DNA of 10,540 nt, taken from positions 1 to 10,540 of the forward strand of contig JASJFT010000474.1 of the NCBI GenBank assembly GCA_030770425.1, written 5' to 3'. Under the pieces are notes generated by a model, which was not told the DNA's origin, did not search any database, and saw nothing but the letters and a program-made list of their open reading frames with translations. The stretch comes from Darksidea phi. Its lineage: Eukaryota; Ascomycota; Dothideomycetes; Pleosporales; Lentitheciaceae. Below, in pieces: positions 1-8,863 of this stretch (positions within the stretch are counted from its first letter, which is position 1; every line of letters starts with the position of its first letter). A program made the translations under genes and the position numbers.

Positions 1-208
1 TAGCTGCCTGAATTCACCCCACAGCAAATAATATTGCTACTAGATAATACATAATGTTATCATGTAATTCCACAAGAGCTTCCATTTGTGGACTAGCACT
101 ATCTTGGAAGTAAAGTCCTCAAGCTCTAGGTGCATCACAGTCAATAACACTAGAATAAAAACTGTGATAAATAAATAATGATAAAAGTATAATTACTAGA
201 ATATACAT
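1..208 (-). CDS. cox2: cytochrome c oxidase subunit 2, N-terminal part, fused in frame downstream of cox1
   Basis: Cox2 is the inner-membrane subunit of complex IV that carries the CuA centre and accepts electrons from cytochrome c. Only the first 69 codons, counted from the ATG at 208, lie in the window. The recognisable mature start [15 protein letters not shown] begins at 136, followed by [15 protein letters not shown] and the first transmembrane segment ([13 protein letters not shown]). The 24 residues before DAPRAW are hydrophobic and sit where fungal Cox2 has a cleaved leader. W codons at 119-121 and 14-16 are TGA. There is no stop codon between this segment and cox1, so the ATG at 208 may be an internal methionine of one long ORF instead of a true start. 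The CuA ligands and C-terminus lie beyond the window edge. Identity is certain; the start is uncertain because of the fusion. Confidence 0.95.
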
Positions 209-247
209 AAAAAATTTAGTATAGTTTTTATAATTATATACTATTAA

Positions 248-1933
<1,686 letters not shown>

Positions 1934-2226
1934 CTTTTATCTAAAAATTAGTGCATTTTAGATTTTAAATTTTAATTAATTATTATAAATTTAAAAAATA
2001 TAAAAAAGTTATATTTATAGCACCAGGAATATTGTTTAATTATAAATATTTATATAAACAAAAAAATTCTGTTTCTAATACTAGCCACATACATATTAAA
2101 ATAAGTTAGTCATTTATTCACTAAATAATTATACAAACTAAACTTGTAAGTTGTTTAATTTCTTAGCTCCAGAGTCTGTTATTTAACATAGACTTAAGCT
2201 ACAAAACCTTAAATTTGTATTTTTAA
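1934..2226. other. AT-rich spacer between tRNA-Cys and cox1
   Basis: No ORF or tRNA could be supported here. It presumably holds the 5' untranslated leader of cox1. Two structured elements stand out: an interrupted hairpin at 2164-2201 (TAGCT/AGCTA outer stem, AGTCT/AGACT middle stem, TGTT/AACA tip), and at about 2106-2125 a small TTAGT/ACTAA hairpin whose loop CATTTATTC resembles the repeated hairpin element found in and near rnl. Confidence 0.6.
2164..2201. repeat. interrupted hairpin upstream of cox1
   Basis: TAGCT (2164-2168) pairs with AGCTA (2197-2201), AGTCT (2173-2177) with AGACT (2190-2194), and TGTT (2177-2180) with AACA (2185-2188); the shared bases mean the middle and tip stems trade one pair. 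A tRNA was considered and not supported, since no T-arm or acceptor stem is found. It could be an RNA processing or stability structure in the cox1 leader, or a degenerate tRNA. Confidence 0.5.
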
Positions 2227-2296
2227 AGGGTATGAAGGAGTTGAACCTTATATTTATGATCTGCAATCAAAATGCATAGCCCTATGCAACATACCC
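2227..2296 (-). tRNA. trnC: tRNA-Cys (anticodon GCA)
   Basis: Acceptor GGGTATG pairs fully with CATACCC. The D stem is GCAT/ATGC. The anticodon loop TTGCAGA gives GCA, on a stem with one T-T mismatch. The T arm has AAGG/CCTT around the loop TTCAACT, so only four clear pairs. It lies between atp6 and cox1 on the same strand and probably acts as a processing punctuation mark between the two transcripts. Confidence 0.85.
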
Positions 2297-2746
2297 CTTT
2301 TTTACTTTATCATAGAATGACACAATAAAGGATATAGGTTAAAAAAAAATTTTTTTTTAAGATATAGGGTACTAGTATAATAAATACTATAACTTAAGTA
2401 AAATAAAAAAAATCTTTGAGGACTTTTATCCTTTGATTTTATTCCCACTATTGCTGTATAAATATCTTTATAACCAATTTCCATAATTTTATGATAAGTT
2501 TATGAAATATTACCACCCCCCAATAGTAAGTATAGTATAAGAATAATTTCCGACCTATAAAAAGGAATAAAGAAAAAAAAAATAACATAAACTGTTTTTG
2601 GTATGGGTGTATATAAAAATACTGATAGTTGTTACATATGGGTAAATGAATTTTAAGATAATAATAAAATCCATTACTATATATTTTTATATTTATTGAT
2701 TATAAATTTATTGTATAACTATAAACTATGCTTATTGTAACCATAG
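2297..2746. other. AT-rich spacer between atp6 and tRNA-Cys
   Basis: About 450 bases without a convincing gene. Two open frames on the minus strand (2302-2484, 60 codons; 2555-2674, 39 codons, hydrophobic) are low complexity and show no recognised similarity. The notable element is a perfect A/T palindrome at 2339-2360 flanked by an 8-base direct repeat. The stretch presumably includes the atp6 3' untranslated region. Confidence 0.55.
2331..2368. repeat. 22-bp perfect palindrome (TT-A9-T9-AA) between 8-bp direct repeats
   Basis: Positions 2339-2360 read TT, nine A, nine T, AA, a perfect self-complementary block. It is bracketed by GATATAGG at 2331-2338 and again at 2361-2368. The layout looks like a target duplication around a small inserted palindrome, but slippage in a poly-A/poly-T tract would also produce it. 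Confidence 0.75.
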
Positions 2747-3520
2747 TTAATGTAATTCTAATGCATCTTTAATATATGAACAAGACAGCACTACAAAAAC
2801 TTGAGACTGTATGAAGGCAATCCCTAATTCTAGTCCGGAAAATGCTATTATAAATGCTAATGGTAATAATCCTAATACAAAGAAAATTAAACCTGATGTC
2901 ATAATATTGTATGTAAATCCACTTAAAATATTTAAAAGCATGTGTCCTGATAAAATGTTAGCTGCTAATCTAAGACCTAAAGATACATTTCTTGCTAAAT
3001 ATGAGATGAATTCTATTAAAACTAATAATGGTAATAATCCTAAAGGACAACCAGCTGGAACAAATAAAGAAAAGAATTTTAGCCCATGTTCTTTAAACCC
3101 TAAAATTGTAGCACCTAATACTACAGTAAAACTCAGTGAAAATGTCAATATAAAATGAGATGTTGATGCAAAACTATAAGGTATCATACCTATAAGATTA
3201 TTAATTAAAATAAAAATAAATAATGCGTACATAAATGGGAAATAGACTTGCCCATTTTTATTATTAATTTGGTTAATAACTATGCTATGTATAGTAGCAT
3301 ATAATGATTCTTGGCTTAAAGATCATTTGTTTGGAGTAATTCTTGAGTGATTAGTAGCTAATATACTAAAATAAAAAGCTAAAAATGCAGCTATTGTCAT
3401 ATATAAACCTATGTTAGTTATAGATAAGTTAATATTAGCTAATAGTGGAGTATCAATACTGAATAAGTTTCTTATTTCAAACTGGTCAAGTGGACTTAAA
3501 ATTGTATAATATTTAGACAT
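2747..3520 (-). CDS. atp6: ATP synthase F0 subunit a (Atp6)
   Basis: Atp6 is the membrane subunit of F1Fo-ATP synthase that forms the two proton half-channels against the c-ring. The ORF has 257 codons from ATG 3520 to TAA 2747-2749, normal for fungi. SPLDQFEIRNLFSID at residues 9-23 matches the start of the mature fungal protein, so the first residues may be a cleaved leader. The essential arginine is Arg184 in SLGLRLAANILSGH, with Glu170 in LIEFISYLAR. Several hydrophobic helices follow residue 97 and the C-terminus is SCSYIKDALELH. A TGA (3323-3325) encodes the conserved Trp in WSLSQESLYATIHSIV, which would split the gene under the standard code. In most Pezizomycotina atp8 lies just upstream; here none is recognisable. 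No ribosome-binding site is expected in fungal mitochondria. Confidence 0.98.
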
Positions 3521-3636
3521 TTTTAGGTGTTATTGTTTTACTACAAGTATAAAAAAAGTTTTTTAAATAAACTATCTGAATAAAGTTAAAGGAATATTTT
3601 TCTTAATTTTGTTTGCCTATGGTACATTTCATAAAT

Positions 3637-3682
3637 TATTGTCCTAGTATTTCATCATTTATAAAAATATACTAGGACAATA
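3637..3682. repeat. 14-bp perfect inverted repeat, 18-base loop
   Basis: The arm at 3637-3650 (TATTGTCCTAGTAT without its first two bases mismatched, core ATTGTCCTAGTAT) is perfectly complementary to 3669-3682 (core ATACTAGGACAAT). It is more G+C-rich than the surrounding spacer. It could be a transcript 3' end or processing hairpin ahead of atp6, or a mobile palindromic element. The inner CTAGTAT/ATACTAG part resembles the stem of the hairpin at 9854-9885. Confidence 0.8.
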
Positions 3683-3687
3683 TATTC

Positions 3688-3802
3688 AGTTAAAAGTACA
3701 CCCTTTAAACTCCTTATTGTTCAATTACTTATTTAGATTGTTTGATTATTAATATATAAGTTAAAGGACACACCCTTTATAACTCACTACTTATTATTTG
3801 AT
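3688..3802. repeat. imperfect direct repeat, two copies
   Basis: Copy one at about 3688-3724 and copy two at about 3759-3802 share AGTTAAA, ACACCCTTTA, AACTC and CTTATT in the same order with small indels. This suggests a local tandem duplication that has since diverged. No function is apparent. Confidence 0.5.
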
Positions 3803-4113
3803 CCAATATTTATATTATTTTATAATTATTAATATAAATATAGGAGTTAAAAATAATTTTAATCATACGGGCATTAGGTGTTAATAATTATATAATACAT
3901 TTACTTATAATTTATAAATTAAATATAGAACTAATAGACATGTACTTATATTCAATAAAAAAGTACTGAAAAACAATATAAACTTAAAGTTAGCTATGAT
4001 AACAAGCATTATATTTAAACTGTTTTTCATACTACGATTAACCGACTTACTTGTAAAGTATTTTAATGGCAAAAAATATAATAATTTTATAATTTAAACC
4101 TAAAAATAATAAA

Positions 4114-5493
4114 TTAGTGACTACTTACTCAACCTTTTAATCCAAAAGATCCATTACGTGTTTTAGAATTTATAATTGTATATTGTGAATTAGATTTAAC
4201 ATAACCTCTTAACATAGTTGATGATTTATTATTAAAAGAGGAACGTATATTTTTTAAACTACCCACATATCTGTATTTAAATACAGCCCTCATAGCAGTT
4301 AAACGTCTAGTTAATCTACCTGATGCTTCAAATCTTACACCGCTTACTACTTGTTGTTTTATAGTATTTAAAATATTATTTTTATTTATAGTTTCAATGT
4401 TATCATCAAATGTTATAAGTGTATGTAAATCAGGTATATTTACCATTTGTATGATGGCTCTTCTTAAAACCTTAACAGCTTTATTTTGCCTATCTCTTAA
4501 TTTTAAGGCTATTGCAGATGAAAAAACATCACTGTTTAAATGAATAGATTTTAATTCAACTAACTTAATTTCTACCTTTTTATTATATATTTTTTGTATT
4601 AAGTTAATTAAACCTACATTTCTTCAATTTAAAACTAAATTATTAAATTTAGATTTATTAAAATTAATAGATTTTGTATTATTAAATAATAATTTTTGTA
4701 CTTTAAAAAGTTTCTTTAATAGTCTTATATTATATGTAGGTATGTTATAAAGCTTTCTAACCTTAAGATTTAAAGCTAAATAATTTAATAAGTTATGGGT
4801 TACTCTAAAGAAAGTCATTTTTCATTTTTTAAAAACTAAAAAATTATTTTTTAATAAAGAAAATACTCTGTTTCAATGTGTTACAATATATATTAACACA
4901 GGATTTCCATTCTCATCTAGAACGAGGTCATAATTTTCATCCCTATCATATACTTTTTTAGAAACAAGTGTTTTATTTTTGGATAAAGCAATAAATCTGT
5001 TTCTATGCTTTACTGTATATTTTATATTACTTTCAGCTAATACTTTTAAAACCTTTGTAAGTATAAGGAATTTTCTTATATATCGTTCTATAGAAGACTT
5101 TTGTTTATTATATGTGTATAGTATAATAAAAAGTTTAGTGTTAGTATGTTTTAATTCAGCTCTACTTACATATATTTTATTCGCTGAATAACGACTTTTA
5201 TTATGACGTCTACGTTTAAAAAGTATTTTTATTTTATATTGTAGCATATTACAATAACTTCTAAATAATTTATTTATAATAACATCATAAACAATTAATG
5301 ATTTTAGATATGATTTATTATAACTATATACATTACCAAATCATTCCTTACTTGATGAAGGATAGTATGAAATGTTTTTGTGTTCATCTTTTTCATAATT
5401 ACTTTGTTTGTTATTTATTTCTTTATTAATAAAATTAGTGTTTAATGCTCGATTATTATAATTCTTTTGTTTTTTTTTTAATATATTTAACAT
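4114..5493 (-). CDS. rps3: mitochondrial small-subunit ribosomal protein S3
   Basis: Rps3 (called S5 or Var1-like in some fungi) is the only ribosomal protein usually kept in fungal mtDNA; it joins the small ribosomal subunit head. The ORF has 459 codons from ATG 5493 to TAA 4114-4116; no further in-frame ATG occurs upstream before a stop. TGA reads as Trp at 5341, 4873, 4822, 4624 and 4129. The N-terminal half contains the conserved EWFGNVYSYNKSYLKSL and, near residues 93-112, FKRRRHNKSRYSANKIYVSR. The C-terminal domain is diagnostic: SGVRFEASGRLTRR (384-397), GSLKNIRSS, RGYVKSN (429-435) and FGLKGWVSSH at the end. The protein is basic and Asn/Lys-rich, typical of AT-rich mtDNA. Here it is free-standing, not inside an rnl intron as in many Sordariomycetes. 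It lies between the tRNA cluster and atp6. Confidence 0.96.
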
Positions 5494-6167
5494 TAAATAT
5501 ATTAATTAATTATAGGTATAGTTTAAGTAATTGTAAAATTAGGGTTATAGGTTATAAACTAAACCCCGTAAAATATTAGGCTAAAACAAAGTACTTATAT
5601 TTAATTTAGATAATTATACGGTTTAGTTTTTATAGTGTAAAAAATATAGTAATAAATTATATTTTATAAAAAAATGTTTTTTTGTAACATATAATTACAC
5701 TAGCAAATTTAGTTATAATACCAATAAAAATTAAGATTATTAATAGTATTATTAAGTATGTTCCTTGGATACAAGTAAGCCGGGTCTTGTAATGTAACAT
5801 TTAACTAAAAAAAGGACATATTAAGGCTTTTTATTTAATAGTTAGAATAAAATACTAAAGTTTTTATTCTTTTTATTTTCTGTGTATTACCTAAGCTTGT
5901 GCTTCACTTTTAAAAGCTCTATTTTAATCACTGGACTTCCCTACTATATCTTAAATTATTATATTAATATAATAAACTAAATATAGATACATTTGTATCA
6001 CAAGTTCATTTTTATATTTAAATAACACTATATAATAGTTTAACATTATACTAAAAAAAGAATTTTTAGTGTATTTAAGGGTATTAAAAGATGCACTAAA
6101 TAAATACTAATAGGTATACTACTTACTTTATAGTATTTTTAATTTAATTAATGATGTAGTTAGCATA
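5494..6167. other. AT-rich spacer between tRNA-Met and rps3
   Basis: 674 bases without a recognised gene. It contains a 47-codon minus-strand ORF (5657-5800) listed separately, a small hairpin TACAAG/CTTGTA (5770-5775 and 5786-5791) with an unusually G+C-rich loop, and an AACACTATATAATAGTTTAAC block (6024-6043 region) that is repeated near 7819. The rest is low-complexity A+T sequence that presumably forms the rps3 leader. Confidence 0.55.
5657..5800 (-). CDS. small hypothetical membrane protein, 47 aa (possible diverged Atp8-like ORF)
   Basis: From ATG 5800 to TAA 5657-5659. The product has a polar N-terminus (MLHYKTRLTCIQGTY), one strongly hydrophobic segment (residues 16-28, LIILLIILIFIGI) and a basic tail ending KKTFFYKI. 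Length and layout resemble fungal Atp8 (about 48 residues, one membrane helix, basic tail ending near SKL), but the family's MPQL start is missing and the position is upstream of rps3 instead of atp6. AT-rich DNA readily gives such hydrophobic ORFs by chance. I do not recognise it; the Atp8 idea is an inference from shape only. Confidence 0.25.
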   Translation of the reverse strand: MLHYKTRLTCIQGTYLIILLIILIFIGIITKFASVIICYKKTFFYKI

Positions 6168-6239
6168 AGCCAGGAGAGAAATTTGAATTCCCACTATTAA
6201 TGCATGAAATTAATGTTCTACCAATTGAACTACCCTGGC
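6168..6239 (-). tRNA. trnM: tRNA-Met (anticodon CAT), first of three CAT tRNAs
   Basis: Acceptor GCCAGGG pairs with TCCTGGC (one G-T). D stem GTTC/GAAC; anticodon stem TTAAT/ATTAA is perfect around loop TTCATGC; T stem GGGAA/TTCTC around TTCAAAT. It is the last tRNA of the cluster downstream of rnl. Its acceptor pairs at 1-72 (G-C), so it is not of the initiator type. Confidence 0.93.
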
Positions 6240-6368
6240 TTAGTATATTGTACTATATACTGTATTCACCTGTCTTATATTATGATAACTAATTAATAGT
6301 ATGTAAATAAAAAAAAAAATAAATTTAATATGAAAAATATTTGTATTACATAAACGAATAAAATGGAG

Positions 6369-6442
6369 GGAGGATACCCTGAATTGAACAGGGAACTTAC
6401 TGTGCCACATACAGTTGTTCTACCAATTGAACTATATCCACC
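6369..6442 (-). tRNA. trnH: tRNA-His (anticodon GTG)
   Basis: Anticodon stem ACTGT/ACAGT closes loop ATGTGGC, giving GTG. D stem GTTC/GAAC and T stem CCCTG/CAGGG are perfect. Acceptor GTGGATA pairs with TATCCTC with one T-T mismatch, and an extra 5' G faces C73, the G-1:C73 pair characteristic of tRNA-His. It lies between tRNA-Gln and tRNA-Met. Confidence 0.93.
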
Positions 6443-6452
6443 TTAAATTTTT

Positions 6453-6524
6453 CTATGTAGGGGTGATTCGAACACCCATAAGTAAATACCAAAAATTTAT
6501 GACTTACCATTAGTCTACTACATA
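6453..6524 (-). tRNA. trnQ: tRNA-Gln (anticodon TTG)
   Basis: Acceptor TATGTAG pairs perfectly with CTACATA. D stem GACT/AGTC, anticodon stem TAAAT/ATTTA with loop TTTTGGT, and T stem GGGTG/CACCC around TTCGAAT are all intact. Discriminator is G, as expected for Gln. Ten bases separate it from tRNA-His. Confidence 0.95.
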
Positions 6525-6631
6525 TTAAAAACTATTCAAAATAGAAATTATTAAAATATATTGGGTGTAAAAATACCTAGTAAAAAAAAGAGGGTGGTAA
6601 GCAGAGGGGTATAGGAAATAAATATTGTAAC

Positions 6632-6714
6632 TATGGGTAATAAGACTCGAACTTATATGAATTAATTTCACCCCGTCCTAAGCGGGACCTGTCTACCAAT
6701 TTCAGCATACCCAT
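6632..6714 (-). tRNA. trnL: tRNA-Leu (anticodon TAG)
   Basis: A class II tRNA. Acceptor ATGGGTA/TACCCAT is perfect, anticodon stem TCCCG/CGGGG holds loop CTTAGGA (TAG, reading CUN), the long variable arm pairs TGAA/TTCA, and T stem ATAAG/CTTAT surrounds TTCGAGT. Discriminator A. One of two leucine tRNAs in the cluster. Confidence 0.95.
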
Positions 6715-6786
6715 TATTTTTTACTTATATTCTAAACATCTTATTTTTTTTATACATTTTAATTATATAGTAGTACATTTAATTTA

Positions 6787-6981
6787 TTACATACACATCC
6801 AATACATTACTATGTATTTATATATATACAATAAAAAAATTATAAATAACCGTATAATTCTCTTTACCCCTTTTTTTGTAAAAAAAAGTAACTCCTGTAT
6901 TAATCCAACTATTTCTTGTACATTTTCAACAACCTTAAACCCAATGACTTTTTGTCTGTAACCAATTTTTATTCTATACAT
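6787..6981 (-). CDS. hypothetical ORF, 64 aa, possible remnant
   Basis: From ATG 6981 to TAA 6787. The open frame extends about eleven codons upstream of the ATG (ELYYGDNTREN) before a stop at 7015. The first 45 residues have mixed composition (MYRIKIGYRQKVIGFKVVEN, then VQEIVGLIQELLFFTKKGVK) that looks more like protein than the low-complexity tail, which is hydrophobic and Tyr/Ile-rich. I do not recognise the family. It could be the end of a degraded endonuclease or plasmid-borne gene, or chance. Confidence 0.2.
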   Translation of the reverse strand: MYRIKIGYRQKVIGFKVVENVQEIVGLIQELLFFTKKGVKRIIRLFIIFLLYIYKYIVMYWMCM

Positions 6982-7432
6982 ATTTTCACGTGTATTGTCT
7001 CCATAGTATAGTTCTTATTAATTATTCAACTTTTATTACGTCGTATGTATAGTCATCCTAAGTGTATTACAAACGAGAATAAAAAAGTAATTCCCCTATT
7101 TACTCATATCATTACTCATTAAAAGTCTTAATCCTTTAAATAGATAAATAAAAACAAGCTTATACCATAGATATGGTAGTCCGTTATTACTAAATAAAGA
7201 ACAAGCTATACTTTAAAATCAGTATTTTACAAAAAAAATTGTTTTGGACTAAGTGTTAATGCAAATATATGTTAAAAATATAATCATACCTTAACCTAAT
7301 AAAGTGAAAGTAGAAATAGAAACAAAAATAGTATCCATAAGGTAAAAAAGGGTATAAACTTAAATAAAAGTAAATATATAGACCAATAAAGGTTCCACTT
7401 TGAATACAAACATATAAATATTAAAATTCTAC

Positions 7433-7750
7433 ATGCTCTGTCATACTCACCTTTACCAATCATCCTCTTCACGATATCCAAAGAAATCCTTTACTTATTA
7501 TTCCGGCTTCCCGAGTTATATCTCCTCTTTTTCAGTTTTGTCTTTTTTTTCGGCCATCTTCCATTTTCTCTCGGCTGCCCGTCAGCTTACTGTTTCAATA
7601 ACAATGTCATCCTTAACAGGTATTGCTGTAAAAGATCTGGATAAGGGAATGGACCTTGTTGAATTTAAAGCTGAGCCGGTGGACCTTTCAGGTTTCGAAC
7701 ATTTAACCAGATTTTTTAATATTTCTAGTTTTTTTTGAAAGAAGTTTAAC
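7433..7750. other. compositionally distinct patch, open on both strands, origin unknown
   Basis: From about 7470 to 7710 the sequence contains many C and G residues and little of the low-complexity A/T seen around it. The plus strand has a 101-codon ORF from ATG 7433 to 7738 under the standard code. The minus strand is open from 7749 to TAA 7516 if TGA is Trp, with a charged C-terminus (AERKWKMAEKKDKTEKEEI) but no ATG near the start. I recognise neither product. It may be a fragment of nuclear or plasmid DNA inserted into the spacer. Confidence 0.4.
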
Positions 7751-7910
7751 TAACTATTATCCGTTTACCTTTTAACAGTATATCATATACATCTGTCATA
7801 CACCTTAGTAATAAAAAAACACTATATAGTAGTTTAACGAAAAACATACTTTTTTTAGGTATGCTTCATTATTAAAATTAAGATAATCTCTTATACAATA
7901 TATTTACTTA

Positions 7911-7983
7911 TGCCCAAGATAAGATTTGAACTTATAACCTAAACACCTTCAAAGTTTCGCTCTACCAATTGAGCTACCTGGGC
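7911..7983 (-). tRNA. trnF: tRNA-Phe (anticodon GAA)
   Basis: Acceptor GCCCAGG pairs with CTTGGGC (one G-T). D stem GCTC/GAGC is perfect. Anticodon stem AAACT/TGTTT has a T-T mismatch next to loop TTGAAGG, giving GAA. T stem ATAAG/CTTAT surrounds TTCAAAT and the discriminator is A. The endonuclease remnant begins about 50 bases upstream. Confidence 0.93.
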
Positions 7984-8036
7984 TTTTTTTATCTAGCATT
8001 TAAAAGTTACCCCTATTTATATACAGCTAATATACT

Positions 8037-8679
8037 TCATCTATTTTTAAAGACAGCTCCACTCTTTTTATACTTACGAGTAGTTAATTCACTAATCTTT
8101 AAGAAATTAGCAGCTTGTACATTAGAATTAAAAAGTTTTTCCTTACCTGTTTCAAGATCTAATATTTTAACAGGTAAAGATAGACGAGATGAAAGAGACA
8201 TTTTTAACTTAGACTCTTTACTGTGTTTTCTACCTAAAAAAGGATGGTTATTATTATTTCTTTCCTTCATTTGTACTATTGTGCTGTAATAGTGCTTAAA
8301 CCCTAAGGAATAACCAGAAAATTTAAGTATATTGTAGGTTGGTTTTAAAGTATCTAAATAAACCTGCTCTCTCGGGGTAACCTCTTCTTTAGAACAATGC
8401 TCAAGTATATCCAACCTGAATACACTTAAACCATACTTTAGTATAGCTGAGTATCTAATAGACTTATGTTTATATGTTTTAACCTAATTAGTATTTAAAT
8501 AACATTTAATTCTTCTGTTTATAAACATACTACTTCCTACATAAGAACTACCAGTAACAGTATTTATTCACCTGTAAACACCAGACTTACCTTTGTTATC
8601 CTTTCAAATTTATACCCTTTTTATCATCAATGTTATCATACATGAATAAAGGAGTTACTGATAAAGCTTCATTTACCAT
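8037..8679 (-). pseudogene. degenerate GIY-YIG homing endonuclease, free-standing
   Basis: GIY-YIG endonucleases cut intron-less target sites to spread group I introns. Here the reading begins near ATG 8679 (MVNEALSVTPLFMYDNIDD), loses frame between about 8605 and 8625, then resumes with KDNKGKSGVYRWINTVTG and YVGSS: the GVY (8574-8582) and YVG (8535-8543) motifs of the catalytic domain. An in-frame TAG (8484-8486) follows NRRIKCYLNTN. Beyond it the frame stays open from 8483 to TAA 8037 with REQVYLDTLKPTYN, containing the family's conserved Glu, then a DNA-binding tail of the NUMOD type (SRLSLPVKILDLETGKEKLF, VQAANFLKISELTTRKYKKS). One frameshift and one stop mark it as broken. It sits between tRNA-Ala and tRNA-Phe with no intron-split host gene around it, so it is probably a relocated intron ORF or an independent endonuclease now decaying. 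Confidence 0.9.
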
Positions 8680-8863
8680 AATTAAATTTTAATAGAAAAA
8701 GGGAAATAAACTGAAAAATAAACTATAAAAATGTAACATAAGAAAGCTTGACAGAATTTTTTTAAAGAAATTCAATATAAAGTACAATCTTTTTTGCAAC
8801 ATGATCTTTTGTATTTTTTTTGACATAATTAATGAATAATAATTTTATATTTAATTTTAACAT

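Larger units (their letters stand above)
3521..4113. other. AT-rich spacer between rps3 and atp6, with hairpin and direct repeats
   Basis: No gene could be supported. This is where Pezizomycotina usually carry atp8, but no MPQL-type start is present; the only ORF of note is 19 codons (3815-3874, minus, starting MPVW). The stretch contains a long inverted repeat at 3637-3682 and an imperfect direct repeat at 3688-3724 and 3759-3802. It presumably holds the rps3 3' end and the atp6 leader. Confidence 0.55.
6715..7910. other. 1.2-kb spacer between tRNA-Phe and tRNA-Leu(TAG)
   Basis: The longest gene-free stretch in the window. It holds a 64-codon minus ORF (6787-6981), a less AT-rich patch open on both strands (about 7433-7750), and near 7819-7838 a second copy of the AACACTATATA.TAGTTTAAC block seen at 6024, followed here by a CATAC/GTATG hairpin. 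In related fungi these two tRNA genes usually lie close together, so the spacer looks like inserted material that is decaying. Confidence 0.5.

Noticed and set aside
2160..2225. Extra tRNA upstream of cox1
   Set aside because: A strong hairpin is present, but no acceptor stem, T arm or seven-base anticodon loop can be drawn on either strand.
2302..2484. 60-codon minus-strand ORF after tRNA-Cys
   Set aside because: Contains the A/T palindrome translated as FFFNL/KKK runs, low complexity, no recognised similarity.
2811..3158. 115-codon ORF on the plus strand
   Set aside because: It lies fully antisense to atp6, whose protein sequence is unmistakable; an open antisense frame is a by-product of that gene's codon use.
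3815..3874. 19-codon ORF (MPVW...) as atp8
   Set aside because: Too short, and no Atp8 features beyond an MP start and hydrophobic residues.
4979..5191. 70-codon ORF on the plus strand
   Set aside because: Antisense to the conserved N-terminal half of rps3; no independent support.
5870..5960. Possible mitochondrial RNase P RNA (GGGAAGTCC and ACAGAAA on the minus strand)
   Set aside because: The two motifs only loosely match the conserved P4 strands, and the adjoining bases cannot pair to form P4.
7296..7481. 61-codon minus-strand ORF
   Set aside because: Needs a TTG start, has a low-complexity Leu/Phe tail and no recognised family; most likely chance.
7969..8289. 106-codon ORF on the plus strand
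   Set aside because: Antisense to the recognisable endonuclease C-terminal part and overlapping the end of tRNA-Phe.
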